This document shows positions 1 to 7,681 of a stretch of 19,982 nucleotides of DNA, piece by piece. A program made the position numbers and the translations under genes. A model generated the notes under the pieces. The model was not told the origin of the DNA and searched no databases. It saw only the letters and a list, made by a program, of their open reading frames with translations. Within the stretch, counting starts at the first letter, position 1. The number at the start of each line of letters is the position of its first letter. This DNA comes from Candidatus Cloacimonadota bacterium. GTDB taxonomy: Bacteria; Cloacimonadota; Cloacimonadia; JGIOTU-2. Location of the stretch: positions 1-19,982 of the forward strand of contig JAGHCS010000222.1 of assembly GCA_021160355.1 (NCBI GenBank), in the 5' to 3' direction.

Positions 1-86
1 GATACTCAGAATAATATGGTTTGGAAGAAAAATGAAGAATTATAATTAACTTATATCAAATATAGAAGCCTATAAAGGTGGGTTAC

Positions 87-218
87 ATGAAAAACAGAAA
101 TGCAGGCGCGCATACAATTTCCACCACAGTTGACAATTTATCATCAGGTATTTATTTTGCCAAACTGAGTATCGATGCGATCGAGAAAGAGATCAGTAAA
201 GTAGTGGTGCTTAGGTAA
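87..218 (+). pseudogene. Orphan T9SS C-terminal sorting-domain fragment (43 codons)
   Basis: A short frame opens with ATG at 87 behind a good ribosome site (AAAGGTGGG at 75-83) and ends with TAA at 216-218. Its 43 residues have no signal peptide or passenger domain. They consist almost wholly of the last strands of a type A T9SS sorting domain, with the core DNLSSGIYFAKLSID and the tail SKVVVLR. The C-terminus of the next gene (244-2976) has DNLSSGIYFTKLSID and SKVVILK, and a 17-nt stretch is identical in both (135-151 and 2893-2909). I read it as a deletion or recombination remnant of a larger secreted-protein gene in which a start region was joined to a sorting-domain end. A sorting signal alone without a Sec signal has no evident use, although translation is possible given the ribosome site. 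Confidence 0.6.
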
Positions 219-243
219 AAATATTCTGAAAATTAAGGATTTG

Positions 244-2976
244 ATGAAAAAATTAATGTTATTTGCAGTTCTTCTTATATGCTCAAACTTACTCGCACAA
301 AATAGAGATATTCCCGTCACACGAGATTTAAATCCAGACGCTGTATATGATACCTACCAGGACTGGATTGCTAAAAATCCACCGCAGATAACCAATTCTT
401 TTGAAATAAGAAGAATGCATTCAAGTCAAAGAGATGAGGCATTCCTGATCATTGTTAATAACGACCTGTATGAAAATATCGAACAATCTTTACTCGTTTA
501 CCAGCAGGATCTTGCAGATGATGGAATCAATTCATATATAGTAGTATTTGATGGCACGTCGCCCGCTGATCTTAAACAGGAAATTCTTTTGTACGTTCAG
601 CTGCAAAGTATTGTAAACGTGGTTCTTATCGGAAATCTGCCTGTTGCATGGTACGAGATGTTTGAAGACTGGAACGACAATGGCATTCAAGATCCTGACG
701 AAAATTGGGTTGAGTTCCCATGCGATCTTTACTTCACTGATATAGATGGGATTTGGATTGATTTTGATGAGAATGGCATTCTTGATTATCACGGAGGTGA
801 ACAACATCCGGAACTCGGGATAGGCAGGATCGTTGTTGATAATATGGATATGCTTGATGCATCTGAATGGGAACTTGTAAATAGTTATTTTCAGCGCAAT
901 CACCTTTTCAGGTCTGGCGTCATTACAAGTTACTATACCTCTCTCGCATATATAGATGATGACTGGGCGTACTGGGGAAATGAATATCAACAGTCAATGC
1001 TCTTGGCATATCCTTCAGTCGAACTTGTAAATGATATAGAAGAAACCAACGCCGGTGATTATTTGAATAATCGATTGATCTCTGATTATGAACTCATCCA
1101 GGTGCATGTTCATTCAGGACCGGATGCTCACTACTTCTATTATAATTCTGGGAGTAATTATCAACTTGTAAATAATTATGATATAGCTGCTATTAATCCA
1201 ACTGCTCATTTTTATAATCTGTTTGCATGTTCGAACTCAAGATATACAACCTCGAATAATATGGGCGGGATGTATATTTATGGCAACGAGCACGGTTTGG
1301 CAACTGTGGGCTCAACAAAAACGGGAAGTATGCTTGGATTTACCGATTTCTATCACCCTCTTTCTGAAGATAAAACAATCGGAGAGTCTCTGCGTTTATG
1401 GTGGGAATTGAATGTGGATACAGCGTCATATTCAGGTTGGGAGCGCGCATGGTTCTACGGTATGATAATTCAAGGAGATCCTTCATTACGAAGACATTAT
1501 GATAAAAATTCTGGAATTTTTGCTTACTTCGAAGCAGACGAATATATAGGTCTTACCCCTCATTTGGTTCATTTTACAGACCTAAGCGTTCCGCCTGATT
1601 CAATTGTATCATGGCAATGGGATTTCCAGAACGACGGGATTATTGATTCATATGAACAGAATCCCTCATATTCATACGCCGATTCAGGGAGTTTTTCAGT
1701 ATCGTTAACAGTTTCGGATACTCAAGATTCAACAGATATTGAAATCAGGGAAAACTATATAAGAGTGAAAACTCCTCTTGTGAATAATATTACACAGCAT
1801 ACCGGTTATGAAACAATACAAGAGGGAATTGATTGTGCAAATGAAGGTGATGTAATTATCCTTGAGAAAAATTGCTATATTGAAAATATTAATTTTCATG
1901 GGAAAAATATTACCCTTGCTTCAAAATATTTTACTGAGCAGGATACATCGTATATTTCCCAAACTATTCTTGATGGAAATACTGTAGATGCTGTTGTAAA
2001 ATATATTAATGGAGAGGATTCGACAGCGGTATTAATGGGATTGACAATAAGAAACGGACATTCGAATACGGGTGGTGGAATTTACATTGAGAATTCTTCT
2101 CCCAGTTTGTATAATCTAAAAATATTAGATAATGATGCCACATCCGGAGGCGGTATTTTCTACCATAATTACTATGGTACTATAAAAAATTCAATCATTT
2201 CAAATAATAGTTCAACCTATTATGGTGGTGCTATTTTTTGCAATAAATCTTCACCGAGTTTAATAAATGTGACGGTTGTGGGTAATAGTTCAGCTTATCA
2301 GGGTGGTGGTATTTCCTGTTATAATAGTTCTGCACCAGTTTTAACAAATACAATTTTCTGGAATAATACCCCACAGGAGATTTATTTTAGTGGGATATTG
2401 GACCCGAACGAGATTACGATGAATTACTCAGATATTAAGGGTGGAGTGACAGGAATAACTACAAATAATAACGGTGCAGTGCATTGGCTCTTTGGCAATA
2501 TTAGTGCCGATCCACTATTTGTCGATCCTCTCAATGGTGATTATCATCTGAGCTGGCTTAATTATCCCATTTCTGACTCAACAAAATCACCTTGCATAGA
2601 TACTGGGGATCCAAGCTATCCTGAAGACCCGGATGGAACTATAGCAGATATGGGCGCTTATTATTTTAATCAGAATGTATCAGTAGATGAACCACAAGAA
2701 ATATCACAATATATGCTTATGAATTATCCTAATCCGATTGGTATAAACAATGACAATATCTCGGTGAGCTTTTCTATTTATAAGCCCGGTAAAGTTAAAA
2801 TCCAACTATTTAATATAAAAGGTCAACTCATCTCGACCTTGATAAATGAAGAGAGGAATTCCGGAGATCACACCATTTCCAGCGCGGTTGATAATTTATC
2901 ATCAGGTATCTATTTTACGAAATTAAGCATAGATGGAGTTGATAAAGAGGTCAGTAAGGTGGTGATTTTAAAATAA
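244..2976 (+). CDS. T9SS-secreted mosaic protein: C25-like (gingipain-family) peptidase, PKD, beta-helix, sorting domain
   Basis: A 910-residue exported protein. ATG at 244 follows AAGGA (235-239); the in-frame TTG just before it is not needed. Residues 1-19 form a Sec signal peptide (KK, hydrophobic stretch, LLAQ end). Residues ~65-415 resemble the caspase-like fold of peptidase family C25: a 'FLIIVNNDLY' strand, 'VVLIGNLPV', a candidate catalytic His in VHVHSGP (~290) and candidate Cys in NLFACSNSR (~329), followed by GLATVGSTKTG. A PKD domain follows (~430-510, WQWDFQNDG...SYSYADSGSFSVSLTV). Then a right-handed beta-helix (~515-710) has repeating GGGI/GGAI turns, and a 'DPLFVDPLNGDYHL...DTGDP' segment is typical of such extracellular proteins. 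A type A T9SS sorting domain (~825-910, NYPNP...SGIYFTKL...VVILK) ends it. It probably reaches the cell surface or medium through the Por system. Peptidase activity is uncertain because the usual GHG motif is changed. Confidence 0.8.
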   Translation: MKKLMLFAVLLICSNLLAQNRDIPVTRDLNPDAVYDTYQDWIAKNPPQITNSFEIRRMHSSQRDEAFLIIVNNDLYENIEQSLLVYQQDLADDGINSYIVVFDGTSPADLKQEILLYVQLQSIVNVVLIGNLPVAWYEMFEDWNDNGIQDPDENWVEFPCDLYFTDIDGIWIDFDENGILDYHGGEQHPELGIGRIVVDNMDMLDASEWELVNSYFQRNHLFRSGVITSYYTSLAYIDDDWAYWGNEYQQSMLLAYPSVELVNDIEETNAGDYLNNRLISDYELIQVHVHSGPDAHYFYYNSGSNYQLVNNYDIAAINPTAHFYNLFACSNSRYTTSNNMGGMYIYGNEHGLATVGSTKTGSMLGFTDFYHPLSEDKTIGESLRLWWELNVDTASYSGWERAWFYGMIIQGDPSLRRHYDKNSGIFAYFEADEYIGLTPHLVHFTDLSVPPDSIVSWQWDFQNDGIIDSYEQNPSYSYADSGSFSVSLTVSDTQDSTDIEIRENYIRVKTPLVNNITQHTGYETIQEGIDCANEGDVIILEKNCYIENINFHGKNITLASKYFTEQDTSYISQTILDGNTVDAVVKYINGEDSTAVLMGLTIRNGHSNTGGGIYIENSSPSLYNLKILDNDATSGGGIFYHNYYGTIKNSIISNNSSTYYGGAIFCNKSSPSLINVTVVGNSSAYQGGGISCYNSSAPVLTNTIFWNNTPQEIYFSGILDPNEITMNYSDIKGGVTGITTNNNGAVHWLFGNISADPLFVDPLNGDYHLSWLNYPISDSTKSPCIDTGDPSYPEDPDGTIADMGAYYFNQNVSVDEPQEISQYMLMNYPNPIGINNDNISVSFSIYKPGKVKIQLFNIKGQLISTLINEERNSGDHTISSAVDNLSSGIYFTKLSIDGVDKEVSKVVILK

Positions 2977-3131
2977 ATTTACCAGAATTGGAATGAGAGA
3001 GGAAAAAAATTGACAGTAAATGAATAATAATACACATTTTCATTGTTGTTAATTTTATATACGGTTAATGCTCTATTAATTGCTCGTATGGGTCGTAATA
3101 AATCGTAATGGACCCCTGAAAGGTGAATAAA

Positions 3132-3965
3132 ATGAAAAGGATAATTTTTTTGCTGTTATTTCTTATTTCATCAAAATTACAGCTGGTGTGTGATGATTTT
3201 AGTGATGCAGTAGAAATTACCCTGAATACAGTTAGATGTGACAAATTCATTATCTGCGCAGAATTGAATGAGAAAAAATTGCACATTAAAATTACAAGCG
3301 ATTTGCCATCAAATACAATTATCAATGTAGATGTATGTAGGCAATTTTGGGGAGTTGGGTCGTCGAATAATTATACAATATCATATTATTCAGAGTATGC
3401 TGCAATAGCAAAATGGAAAACCGGAACAGTCATTAATTTAGACGATAAAGCATGGCTGGAGGAATTGCAAAATAAAAAAGAAGTTTCAGGAAATGCTGGG
3501 AAACCGATCAGAATAAGTGAGATTAGTGATTCTGTCGAGATTCAAATTTACCTTCCCCTTCAAGTGGATAATTTTGGGATGAAAAATAAGAATCTCATTG
3601 GGAAAGAGGTCCTTGTAGCAAATATTAATTATATTCAAAAGTCAATATCGATCTATTCGCCATTAATTAACTCTCCTGCAAAATCAAAATTACGTATAAA
3701 TGGCAAGTGGATTGATATTTCAGAAGTACGTCCTGTTGGCATTATTTACGTTCATCAAGAACAGGGTACGATTCATGTTGACTTCCTTCATAATAACGGA
3801 AATGTGACCAAACTTGAGGCAATGGAAGTTGAAGCTTCTAACGATACAAGATATTATATAAAAAATAATTACGAGGGTGAATATTTTATTATAAGGAATG
3901 ATGGCAACCTTTATTGGTATGATGATTTTGGGTTGATTATGAAATGTTATAAATATCAAAAATAA
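3132..3965 (+). CDS. Hypothetical exported protein, 277 aa
   Basis: I do not recognise a family. ATG at 3132 is preceded at proper distance by AAAGGTG (3119-3125); an in-frame GTG at 3123 lies within that ribosome site and is unlikely to be used. The N-terminus (MKRIIFLLLFLISSK) is a clear signal peptide, but the following LQLVC is a poor lipobox, so secretion into the periplasm or beyond is more likely than lipidation. The rest has alternating beta-strand-like hydrophobic residues, many Asn/Tyr/Ile, a WKTGTVINLDD segment, and a C-terminal EGEYFIIRNDGNLYWYDD stretch suggesting a beta-rich fold. There is no T9SS tail. It follows the secreted mosaic gene after about 155 bases in which I see no clear terminator. 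Base composition is more AT-rich than the operon to its right. Confidence 0.6.
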   Translation: MKRIIFLLLFLISSKLQLVCDDFSDAVEITLNTVRCDKFIICAELNEKKLHIKITSDLPSNTIINVDVCRQFWGVGSSNNYTISYYSEYAAIAKWKTGTVINLDDKAWLEELQNKKEVSGNAGKPIRISEISDSVEIQIYLPLQVDNFGMKNKNLIGKEVLVANINYIQKSISIYSPLINSPAKSKLRINGKWIDISEVRPVGIIYVHQEQGTIHVDFLHNNGNVTKLEAMEVEASNDTRYYIKNNYEGEYFIIRNDGNLYWYDDFGLIMKCYKYQK

Positions 3966-4032
3966 CAGGGACTCACACAAAATAGCCCCAATTATGTGAT
4001 TTACTCAGATCAACACAACCAATCTTTATAAA

Positions 4033-4087
4033 CCGCTGCAGTCTTCTTATCGGGGCGTATTGAAAGAAGCCCGACGTTTTATCGCTT
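4033..4087. repeat. Left copy of repeat bracketing the GIY-YIG gene
   Basis: CCGCTGCAGTCTTC (4033-4046) recurs exactly at 4424-4437, and CGTTTTATCGCTT (4075-4087) recurs exactly at 4437-4449. In the right copy the two blocks abut. In the left copy they are separated by about 28 bases containing a TCGGG...CCCGA pairing. The two copies lie on either side of the GIY-YIG gene. The right copy overlaps the hairpin that begins at the CCA end of tRNA-Ala. Confidence 0.6.
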
Positions 4088-4095
4088 AGCTCAGA

Positions 4096-4338
4096 TTATA
4101 AATGCTTGATAGTAAATGCTCGACCTGAATGACTTTTTAGATACTTCTCAAATGAGTGTGCTTTTTCTTCATTATCAAATGCAATGTATGTCTTGATTTT
4201 CCATGGTTTGTATTTCGTTGTGTGGTTGACTTTTCCATTGTTGTGTTTATCTAAGCGAGCTTTCAAATCAGAAGTATAACCAGTGTAGAAATTATTTGGG
4301 AAATGGACGCTTTTTAAAATATACACATAATACATCAT
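4096..4338 (-). CDS. GIY-YIG superfamily nuclease, 80 aa
   Basis: A small single-domain GIY-YIG protein of the UvrC/YhbQ-like type that usually measures 75-100 residues. The N-terminus MMYYVYILKS carries the degenerate GIY strand (VYI) and FYTGYTSDL the YIG strand (YTG). Arg28 in DLKARLDKHN is the expected catalytic Arg, and the C-terminal EKAHSFEKYLKSHSGRAF contains the conserved Glu/Lys helix. I place the start at 4338 because AAGGA lies about six bases upstream on the minus strand; a longer in-frame reading to 4380 has no ribosome site and would extend into the leader. It lies 127 bases downstream of tRNA-Ala on the same strand. Such domains cut or nick DNA; the biological target here is unknown. 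It may be a selfish-element nuclease rather than a repair enzyme. Confidence 0.85.
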   Translation of the reverse strand: MMYYVYILKSVHFPNNFYTGYTSDLKARLDKHNNGKVNHTTKYKPWKIKTYIAFDNEEKAHSFEKYLKSHSGRAFTIKHL

Positions 4339-4430
4339 AAAATTCCTTTGGTTTACCGGGGCGTAGTTTTGAGCGATCAATTTCTAAAGTTATTTGCACG
4401 GCTACGTTCCTAAAGGAACTCCGCCGCTGC

Positions 4431-4466
4431 AGTCTTCGTTTTATCGCTTTGCTCAAAACGAAGACT
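4431..4466. other. Perfect 12-bp hairpin abutting the tRNA-Ala 3' end
   Basis: AGTCTTCGTTTT (4431-4442) and AAAACGAAGACT (4455-4466) are exact inverted copies around a 12-base loop. Read on the minus strand, the stem begins with the final A of the encoded CCA of tRNA-Ala. No T-run follows on either strand, so it is not a canonical intrinsic terminator. It may guide 3' end processing, block readthrough, or mark an element boundary. Confidence 0.75.
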
Positions 4467-4541
4467 GGTGGAGCTAACGGGGCTCGAACCCGTGACCCTT
4501 TGTCTGCCAGACAAATGCTCTCCCAGCTGAGCTATAGCCCC
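4466..4541 (-). tRNA. tRNA-Ala (GGC anticodon)
   Basis: A full 76-nt cloverleaf with CCA encoded. The acceptor pairs GGGGCTA with TAGCTCC and includes the G3-U70 wobble pair that is the hallmark identity element for alanyl-tRNA synthetase. The D stem is GCTC/GAGC. The anticodon stem TTTGT/ACAAA encloses loop CTGGCAG, giving anticodon GGC (4506-4508). The T arm is ACGGG-TTCGAAC-CCCGT, followed by discriminator A and CCA. It lies 35 bases downstream of the hydrogenase protease gene on the same strand, so co-transcription with the end of that operon is possible. Confidence 0.97.
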
Positions 4542-4576
4542 ACGTATTGCGTAAAATCTATGTGTAAGTTTTTATG

Positions 4577-5038
4577 TCAAATTTTGCTGCTTGGAAATTG
4601 ATCTCTAATAATTATGGAAGTGATTTCAGGAATTACTTCAGCAACTTTCTCTGTGCACTGCTCAGAAAAGGTAAAAGTATCTTCAACTTCAATTGCATAA
4701 ATAATAATTTCTTTGGGAAGATCGGCATTATGTTTTTTCATGAGTTGGAGTGCATCGAACATATTCATGTCATGCGGAGAACTGTGATGGAGAGTGGATT
4801 TGAATTCCTCGATCCCGAGTTTATAATATGTCCCAGGTTGACCATTCTTCGTTTTAATTGAATCGATCAGTATCAGTTTATCATACCCAATTATTTCGTC
4901 TACAACGCGAAATCCCGCCGCACTAGCTTCAATCATATCGATTTCAGGCAGCTTCTCTTTGATATGCCTTGCGATGTGAATCCCCACACCATCATCAGAG
5001 AGAATCGTGTTGCCAAGTCCCAGAACGAGGGTTTTCAC
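4577..5038 (-). CDS. Hydrogenase maturation protease (peptidase M52, HycI/HyaD family)
   Basis: A 153-residue nickel-dependent endopeptidase that removes the C-terminal tail of the [NiFe]-hydrogenase large subunit after the metal centre is inserted, in the cytoplasm. The N-terminus has the family signature GLGN-x5-DDGVG (residues 7-19). Asp16, Asp59 (LILIDS) and His89 (SPHD) align with the three Ni-sensing positions Glu16, Asp62 and His93 of E. coli HybD. The length is typical (about 150-165). The start is GTG at 5038, only two bases after the stop of the hydrogenase large subunit. No strong ribosome site precedes it, so translation is probably coupled. Its substrate is almost certainly the adjacent MvhA-like protein, which still carries a 26-residue extension after its last ligand motif. 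Confidence 0.93.
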   Translation of the reverse strand: MKTLVLGLGNTILSDDGVGIHIARHIKEKLPEIDMIEASAAGFRVVDEIIGYDKLILIDSIKTKNGQPGTYYKLGIEEFKSTLHHSSPHDMNMFDALQLMKKHNADLPKEIIIYAIEVEDTFTFSEQCTEKVAEVIPEITSIIIRDQFPSSKI

Positions 5039-5040
5039 TT

Positions 5041-6504
5041 TTAGTCTCGACGAATGGTTTCTACTATTGAATTATCCTTATCGTGAAGGTTTATAATGAG
5101 AGGTGTTGAGCCAGGCAATGAATGTGTGGCACATGCCATACAGGGATCATACGCACGAAATGCCATCTCCACCATATTAAGCAAGCCGTCATCGACTTTA
5201 CCATTCTTAATAAGAGCTTTTGCTGCTTTTGCGATAGAGAGTGACATCGCTGCAGAATTGCCTACGGTTGCAACAATGAGGTTCACGGCTTTGACCATTC
5301 CTTGTTCATCAGTTTTATAATGATGTATCAGCGTGCCACGAGCAGCTTCAACGATACCAACACCCTCAGTTGGTGTTTCGGTAGGAATATTCCTGATATC
5401 CGGTGAGGTAATCGTTTTATCTTCAAGCAATTCTACGATATGTTCTGCTGCATATAGTGCTTCAATAAGACGTGCCCAGTGGAATGCCAGCGTGTTATGT
5501 GCCGGTTTGCCACCGAGTGTTTCATACATACGCTCGTATTCTTCTTGGGCAAAAGGAGTTGCCATGCCATCAGAAACATTGAGACGCGCAAGGGGTGCCA
5601 CACGGAATATTCCGCTCTCTTTCCCCTCTTTGAAGCCATTCCAACCAATTTTTTTGAGGAAGGGGAATTTCATATAACTCCAGGGCTCAACGTGTTCTGC
5701 GATCTGCTGCAGATATTCCTCAGGTCCGAATTTTGAAAATTCTTTGCCGTCAGGATCGACCACACGGACTTTGCCGTCATAAAAATTCACTTTATTATTT
5801 TCATCGACCAAGCCCATGTAATAGGTTTTGTGTTTATAAATATCACCGACAATAAGATCAACATATGCATTATTGCCAAGGACAATATTGTTGAATATTT
5901 CGATGCTTTCTTTTGCGAAATCTCGCGCTTCGAGAGCGATTTTCAGGAATTCCTGTCTTTTTTCTTCAGTTAATCCTTTTGATACTCCGCCGGGAAGTCC
6001 TCCAACCGGATGAATGATCCTTCCTGAAAGATAAGTAACGATATTTCTTATCTCTCTGCGTGTTTTGATGACACGTGTCCCGATCTCCAAACCAACCTTT
6101 GCAATAACCCCCAGAATGTTGCGTTCTTTTTTTGGAGCAGAAGGTGTGACCACAAAATCAGGTCCACCAAGGAAAAAGAAGTGCAGCATATGATCTTCAA
6201 AAATGTAGGAATCATATACGAGCTGGCGCAATTTCTTTGCAGTTTCAGTGGGTTGAACATTGTAAACTGCATCAACAGTTTTTGTGGAAGCCATATGATG
6301 AGCCATGGGGCACACACCGCAGATACGGGGCGTGATACGTGGCAACTCTTCGACAGGCCGATCGACACAGAATTGCTCAAAACCCCTCAGTTCGGGAATT
6401 TGCAGATATGCATTTTCAACATTGCCGCTGTCGTCTAAAAATATTTCTATTTTACCATGACCTTCCAGTCTGGTAATAGGATCTATAGTAACTTTTGTAC
6501 CCAT
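5041..6504 (-). CDS. mvhA: [NiFe]-hydrogenase large subunit, group 3c (MvhA-like)
   Basis: Catalytic subunit, 487 residues, of a cytoplasmic F420-nonreducing (Mvh-type) hydrogenase that oxidises or forms H2 at a Ni-Fe(CN)2CO site. The N-terminal ligand motif is RICGVCPMAHH (Cys62, Cys65) and the C-terminal motif is DPCMACATH (Cys455, Cys458, His461). TRLEGHGK near the N-terminus is also conserved. After His461 there is a 26-residue tail starting SLPGST, expected to be clipped by the protease encoded immediately downstream. The start codon is six bases after the mvhG stop. Its AGGAG lies inside the end of mvhG at an unusually long spacing, which points to coupled translation. Assignment to group 3c rests on sequence feel plus the neighbouring mvhG, mvhD and hdrA; membrane or export subunits are absent. 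Confidence 0.93.
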   Translation of the reverse strand: MGTKVTIDPITRLEGHGKIEIFLDDSGNVENAYLQIPELRGFEQFCVDRPVEELPRITPRICGVCPMAHHMASTKTVDAVYNVQPTETAKKLRQLVYDSYIFEDHMLHFFFLGGPDFVVTPSAPKKERNILGVIAKVGLEIGTRVIKTRREIRNIVTYLSGRIIHPVGGLPGGVSKGLTEEKRQEFLKIALEARDFAKESIEIFNNIVLGNNAYVDLIVGDIYKHKTYYMGLVDENNKVNFYDGKVRVVDPDGKEFSKFGPEEYLQQIAEHVEPWSYMKFPFLKKIGWNGFKEGKESGIFRVAPLARLNVSDGMATPFAQEEYERMYETLGGKPAHNTLAFHWARLIEALYAAEHIVELLEDKTITSPDIRNIPTETPTEGVGIVEAARGTLIHHYKTDEQGMVKAVNLIVATVGNSAAMSLSIAKAAKALIKNGKVDDGLLNMVEMAFRAYDPCMACATHSLPGSTPLIINLHDKDNSIVETIRRD

Positions 6505-6510
6505 GATAGA

Positions 6511-7524
6511 TTATTTCTCCTCTTTTGAATCGGTCATGATTTTTCTTCGAAAATAGGATTTCGCAAGAGAGAATCGGTAGAATAAACCTGCCGGATCGAC
6601 TATTTGATCGAGAAGCTTCTGAACATGAGCTTCGCTCATTTCTTCTTCACCTTCAAGCCCCACTATAGAAGCAAGAGCCGCGATCATTTTTGCGCCAACA
6701 TCGTGCACTTCTGAGGGTGGTCCATAGCAGCCCCTGCACGGCATATTAGCTGCAATACAGCGTCCGTCATTCTCTCCATTACAGCCCGAACGCGTAACAG
6801 GACCCATACAGATGATCCCCTGAGCAAGAAAGCATTTTTCGGGATCGACTTCTACCAATGAAACACGATTTATTTTATTCAGGGATAATTTTTCGGGTTT
6901 TGTTTCGTTTCTGGAACATACTTCGCAAAGCGCTTTGTTAGGAGCGAGAACTGTTCCTTTTGGAGGTAGATCTCCGGATAAGATCGTTTTGATTGCGCGC
7001 ATGGTGAGGTAGGGAGCAGGAGAACAGCCGGGTAGATAGTAATCCACATCAATGACTTGATCTGTAGCTTTTACAGTGTTGTGGAATTTTGGAAGCGTGA
7101 GTTCGCCTTCCGGCACTTCGGATAGCTCTTGAGGAATCACACCATCAGGATTATCAACAGAAGGGCATTTGCCACCATAGGATGAAGCAAAGATCGATTC
7201 TCTATCCCAGAAATTTGCAAGTCCCGGAATGCCGCCAAGCTGCGAACAGGAACCGAAAGAAACAATGAGCTGCGCTTTCTTACGAAGCAGTTTTGCCATC
7301 TCTTCCTGCTCGTCTGTACGAATAGCTCCATTTATAAAGCACACAGTTATTTCTTTATTCTGCATGTTTTTTACATCGGATGTCTTGAAATCCATCGCAC
7401 AGGGCCAGAATACTATATCAATGAGTTCTGCGACCTTTAATATATCTTCATGCAGATCAACTATCGCTTCTTCGCATCCACCGCAGGATGCGCACCAATA
7501 AAAAGCTACTTTCGGCTTTGCCAT
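6511..7524 (-). CDS. mvhG: [NiFe]-hydrogenase small subunit (MvhG-like)
   Basis: Electron-transfer subunit, 337 residues, partner of MvhA. No twin-arginine signal is present, which fits a cytoplasmic enzyme. The proximal cluster ligands are seen in WCASCGGC (Cys11, Cys14), GSCSQLGG (Cys93) and LPGCSP (Cys167). The C-terminal half has further cysteine groups (Cys200/203, and Cys231, 239, 248, 256, 263, 266, including CRGCYGPP) for medial and distal [4Fe-4S] clusters as in Mvh/Frh small subunits. I choose ATG at 7524 because GGAGG stands four bases upstream; a GTG at 7548 would put the ribosome site inside the gene. Electrons should pass from here to MvhD and then HdrA. It is separated from the upstream flavoprotein gene by 157 bases holding an inverted repeat. 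Confidence 0.93.
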   Translation of the reverse strand: MAKPKVAFYWCASCGGCEEAIVDLHEDILKVAELIDIVFWPCAMDFKTSDVKNMQNKEITVCFINGAIRTDEQEEMAKLLRKKAQLIVSFGSCSQLGGIPGLANFWDRESIFASSYGGKCPSVDNPDGVIPQELSEVPEGELTLPKFHNTVKATDQVIDVDYYLPGCSPAPYLTMRAIKTILSGDLPPKGTVLAPNKALCEVCSRNETKPEKLSLNKINRVSLVEVDPEKCFLAQGIICMGPVTRSGCNGENDGRCIAANMPCRGCYGPPSEVHDVGAKMIAALASIVGLEGEEEMSEAHVQKLLDQIVDPAGLFYRFSLAKSYFRRKIMTDSKEEK

Positions 7525-7542
7525 TAAACCTCCGAAATTTTT

Positions 7543-7678
7543 AACCACGAATTAACACAGATTTTCTCGAATAAAAAAGCAATACTTTTATAAAGCTACC
7601 TATAATCTTGAAAGAGAGATCTTTATAGATAAGTTTTTCATTTTTATTATTAGTGTCCATTAGAGTTAATCCGCGGTT
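7543..7678. repeat. Imperfect inverted repeat in the mvhG upstream gap
   Basis: AACCACGAATTAAC (7543-7556) matches the reverse complement of GTTAATCCGCGGTT (7665-7678) at 12 of 14 positions, with about 108 AT-rich bases between. The right arm ends four bases before the stop of the flavoprotein gene on the plus-strand scale. Similar AACCACGGATTAACAC-like stretches occur between genes in many bacterial genomes, as far as I recall. The function is unknown; it could be a dispersed repeat or an RNA-processing structure. I see no gene in 7525-7681. Confidence 0.5.
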
Positions 7679-7681
7679 TCC

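Larger units (their letters stand above)
4033..4466 (-). mobile_element. Candidate tRNA-associated GIY-YIG cassette
   Basis: The interval consists of a left repeat (4033-4087), the GIY-YIG gene, a leader with a GTTCCT/AGGAAC pairing (4406-4419) and a right repeat merging into a 12-bp hairpin. The hairpin starts at the last base of the tRNA-Ala CCA. A nuclease gene, shared end blocks and abutment to a tRNA 3' end are what a small homing or integrating element would show. The exact ends, a target duplication and activity cannot be established from a single copy, so this is inference. Confidence 0.35.

Noticed and set aside
1..45. Possible C-terminal end of an upstream plus-strand gene (frame 1 stops at TAA 43-45)
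   Set aside because: Only 14 codons are visible and they resemble nothing; another frame is equally open for a similar length.
4431..4466. Intrinsic terminator after tRNA-Ala
   Set aside because: The stem is perfect, but no T-run follows on either strand and the loop is long; I list it as a hairpin of unknown role.
6511..7548. Longer mvhG start at GTG 7548
   Set aside because: It would place the GGAGG ribosome site of the ATG at 7524 inside the coding region and adds eight residues not expected for the family.
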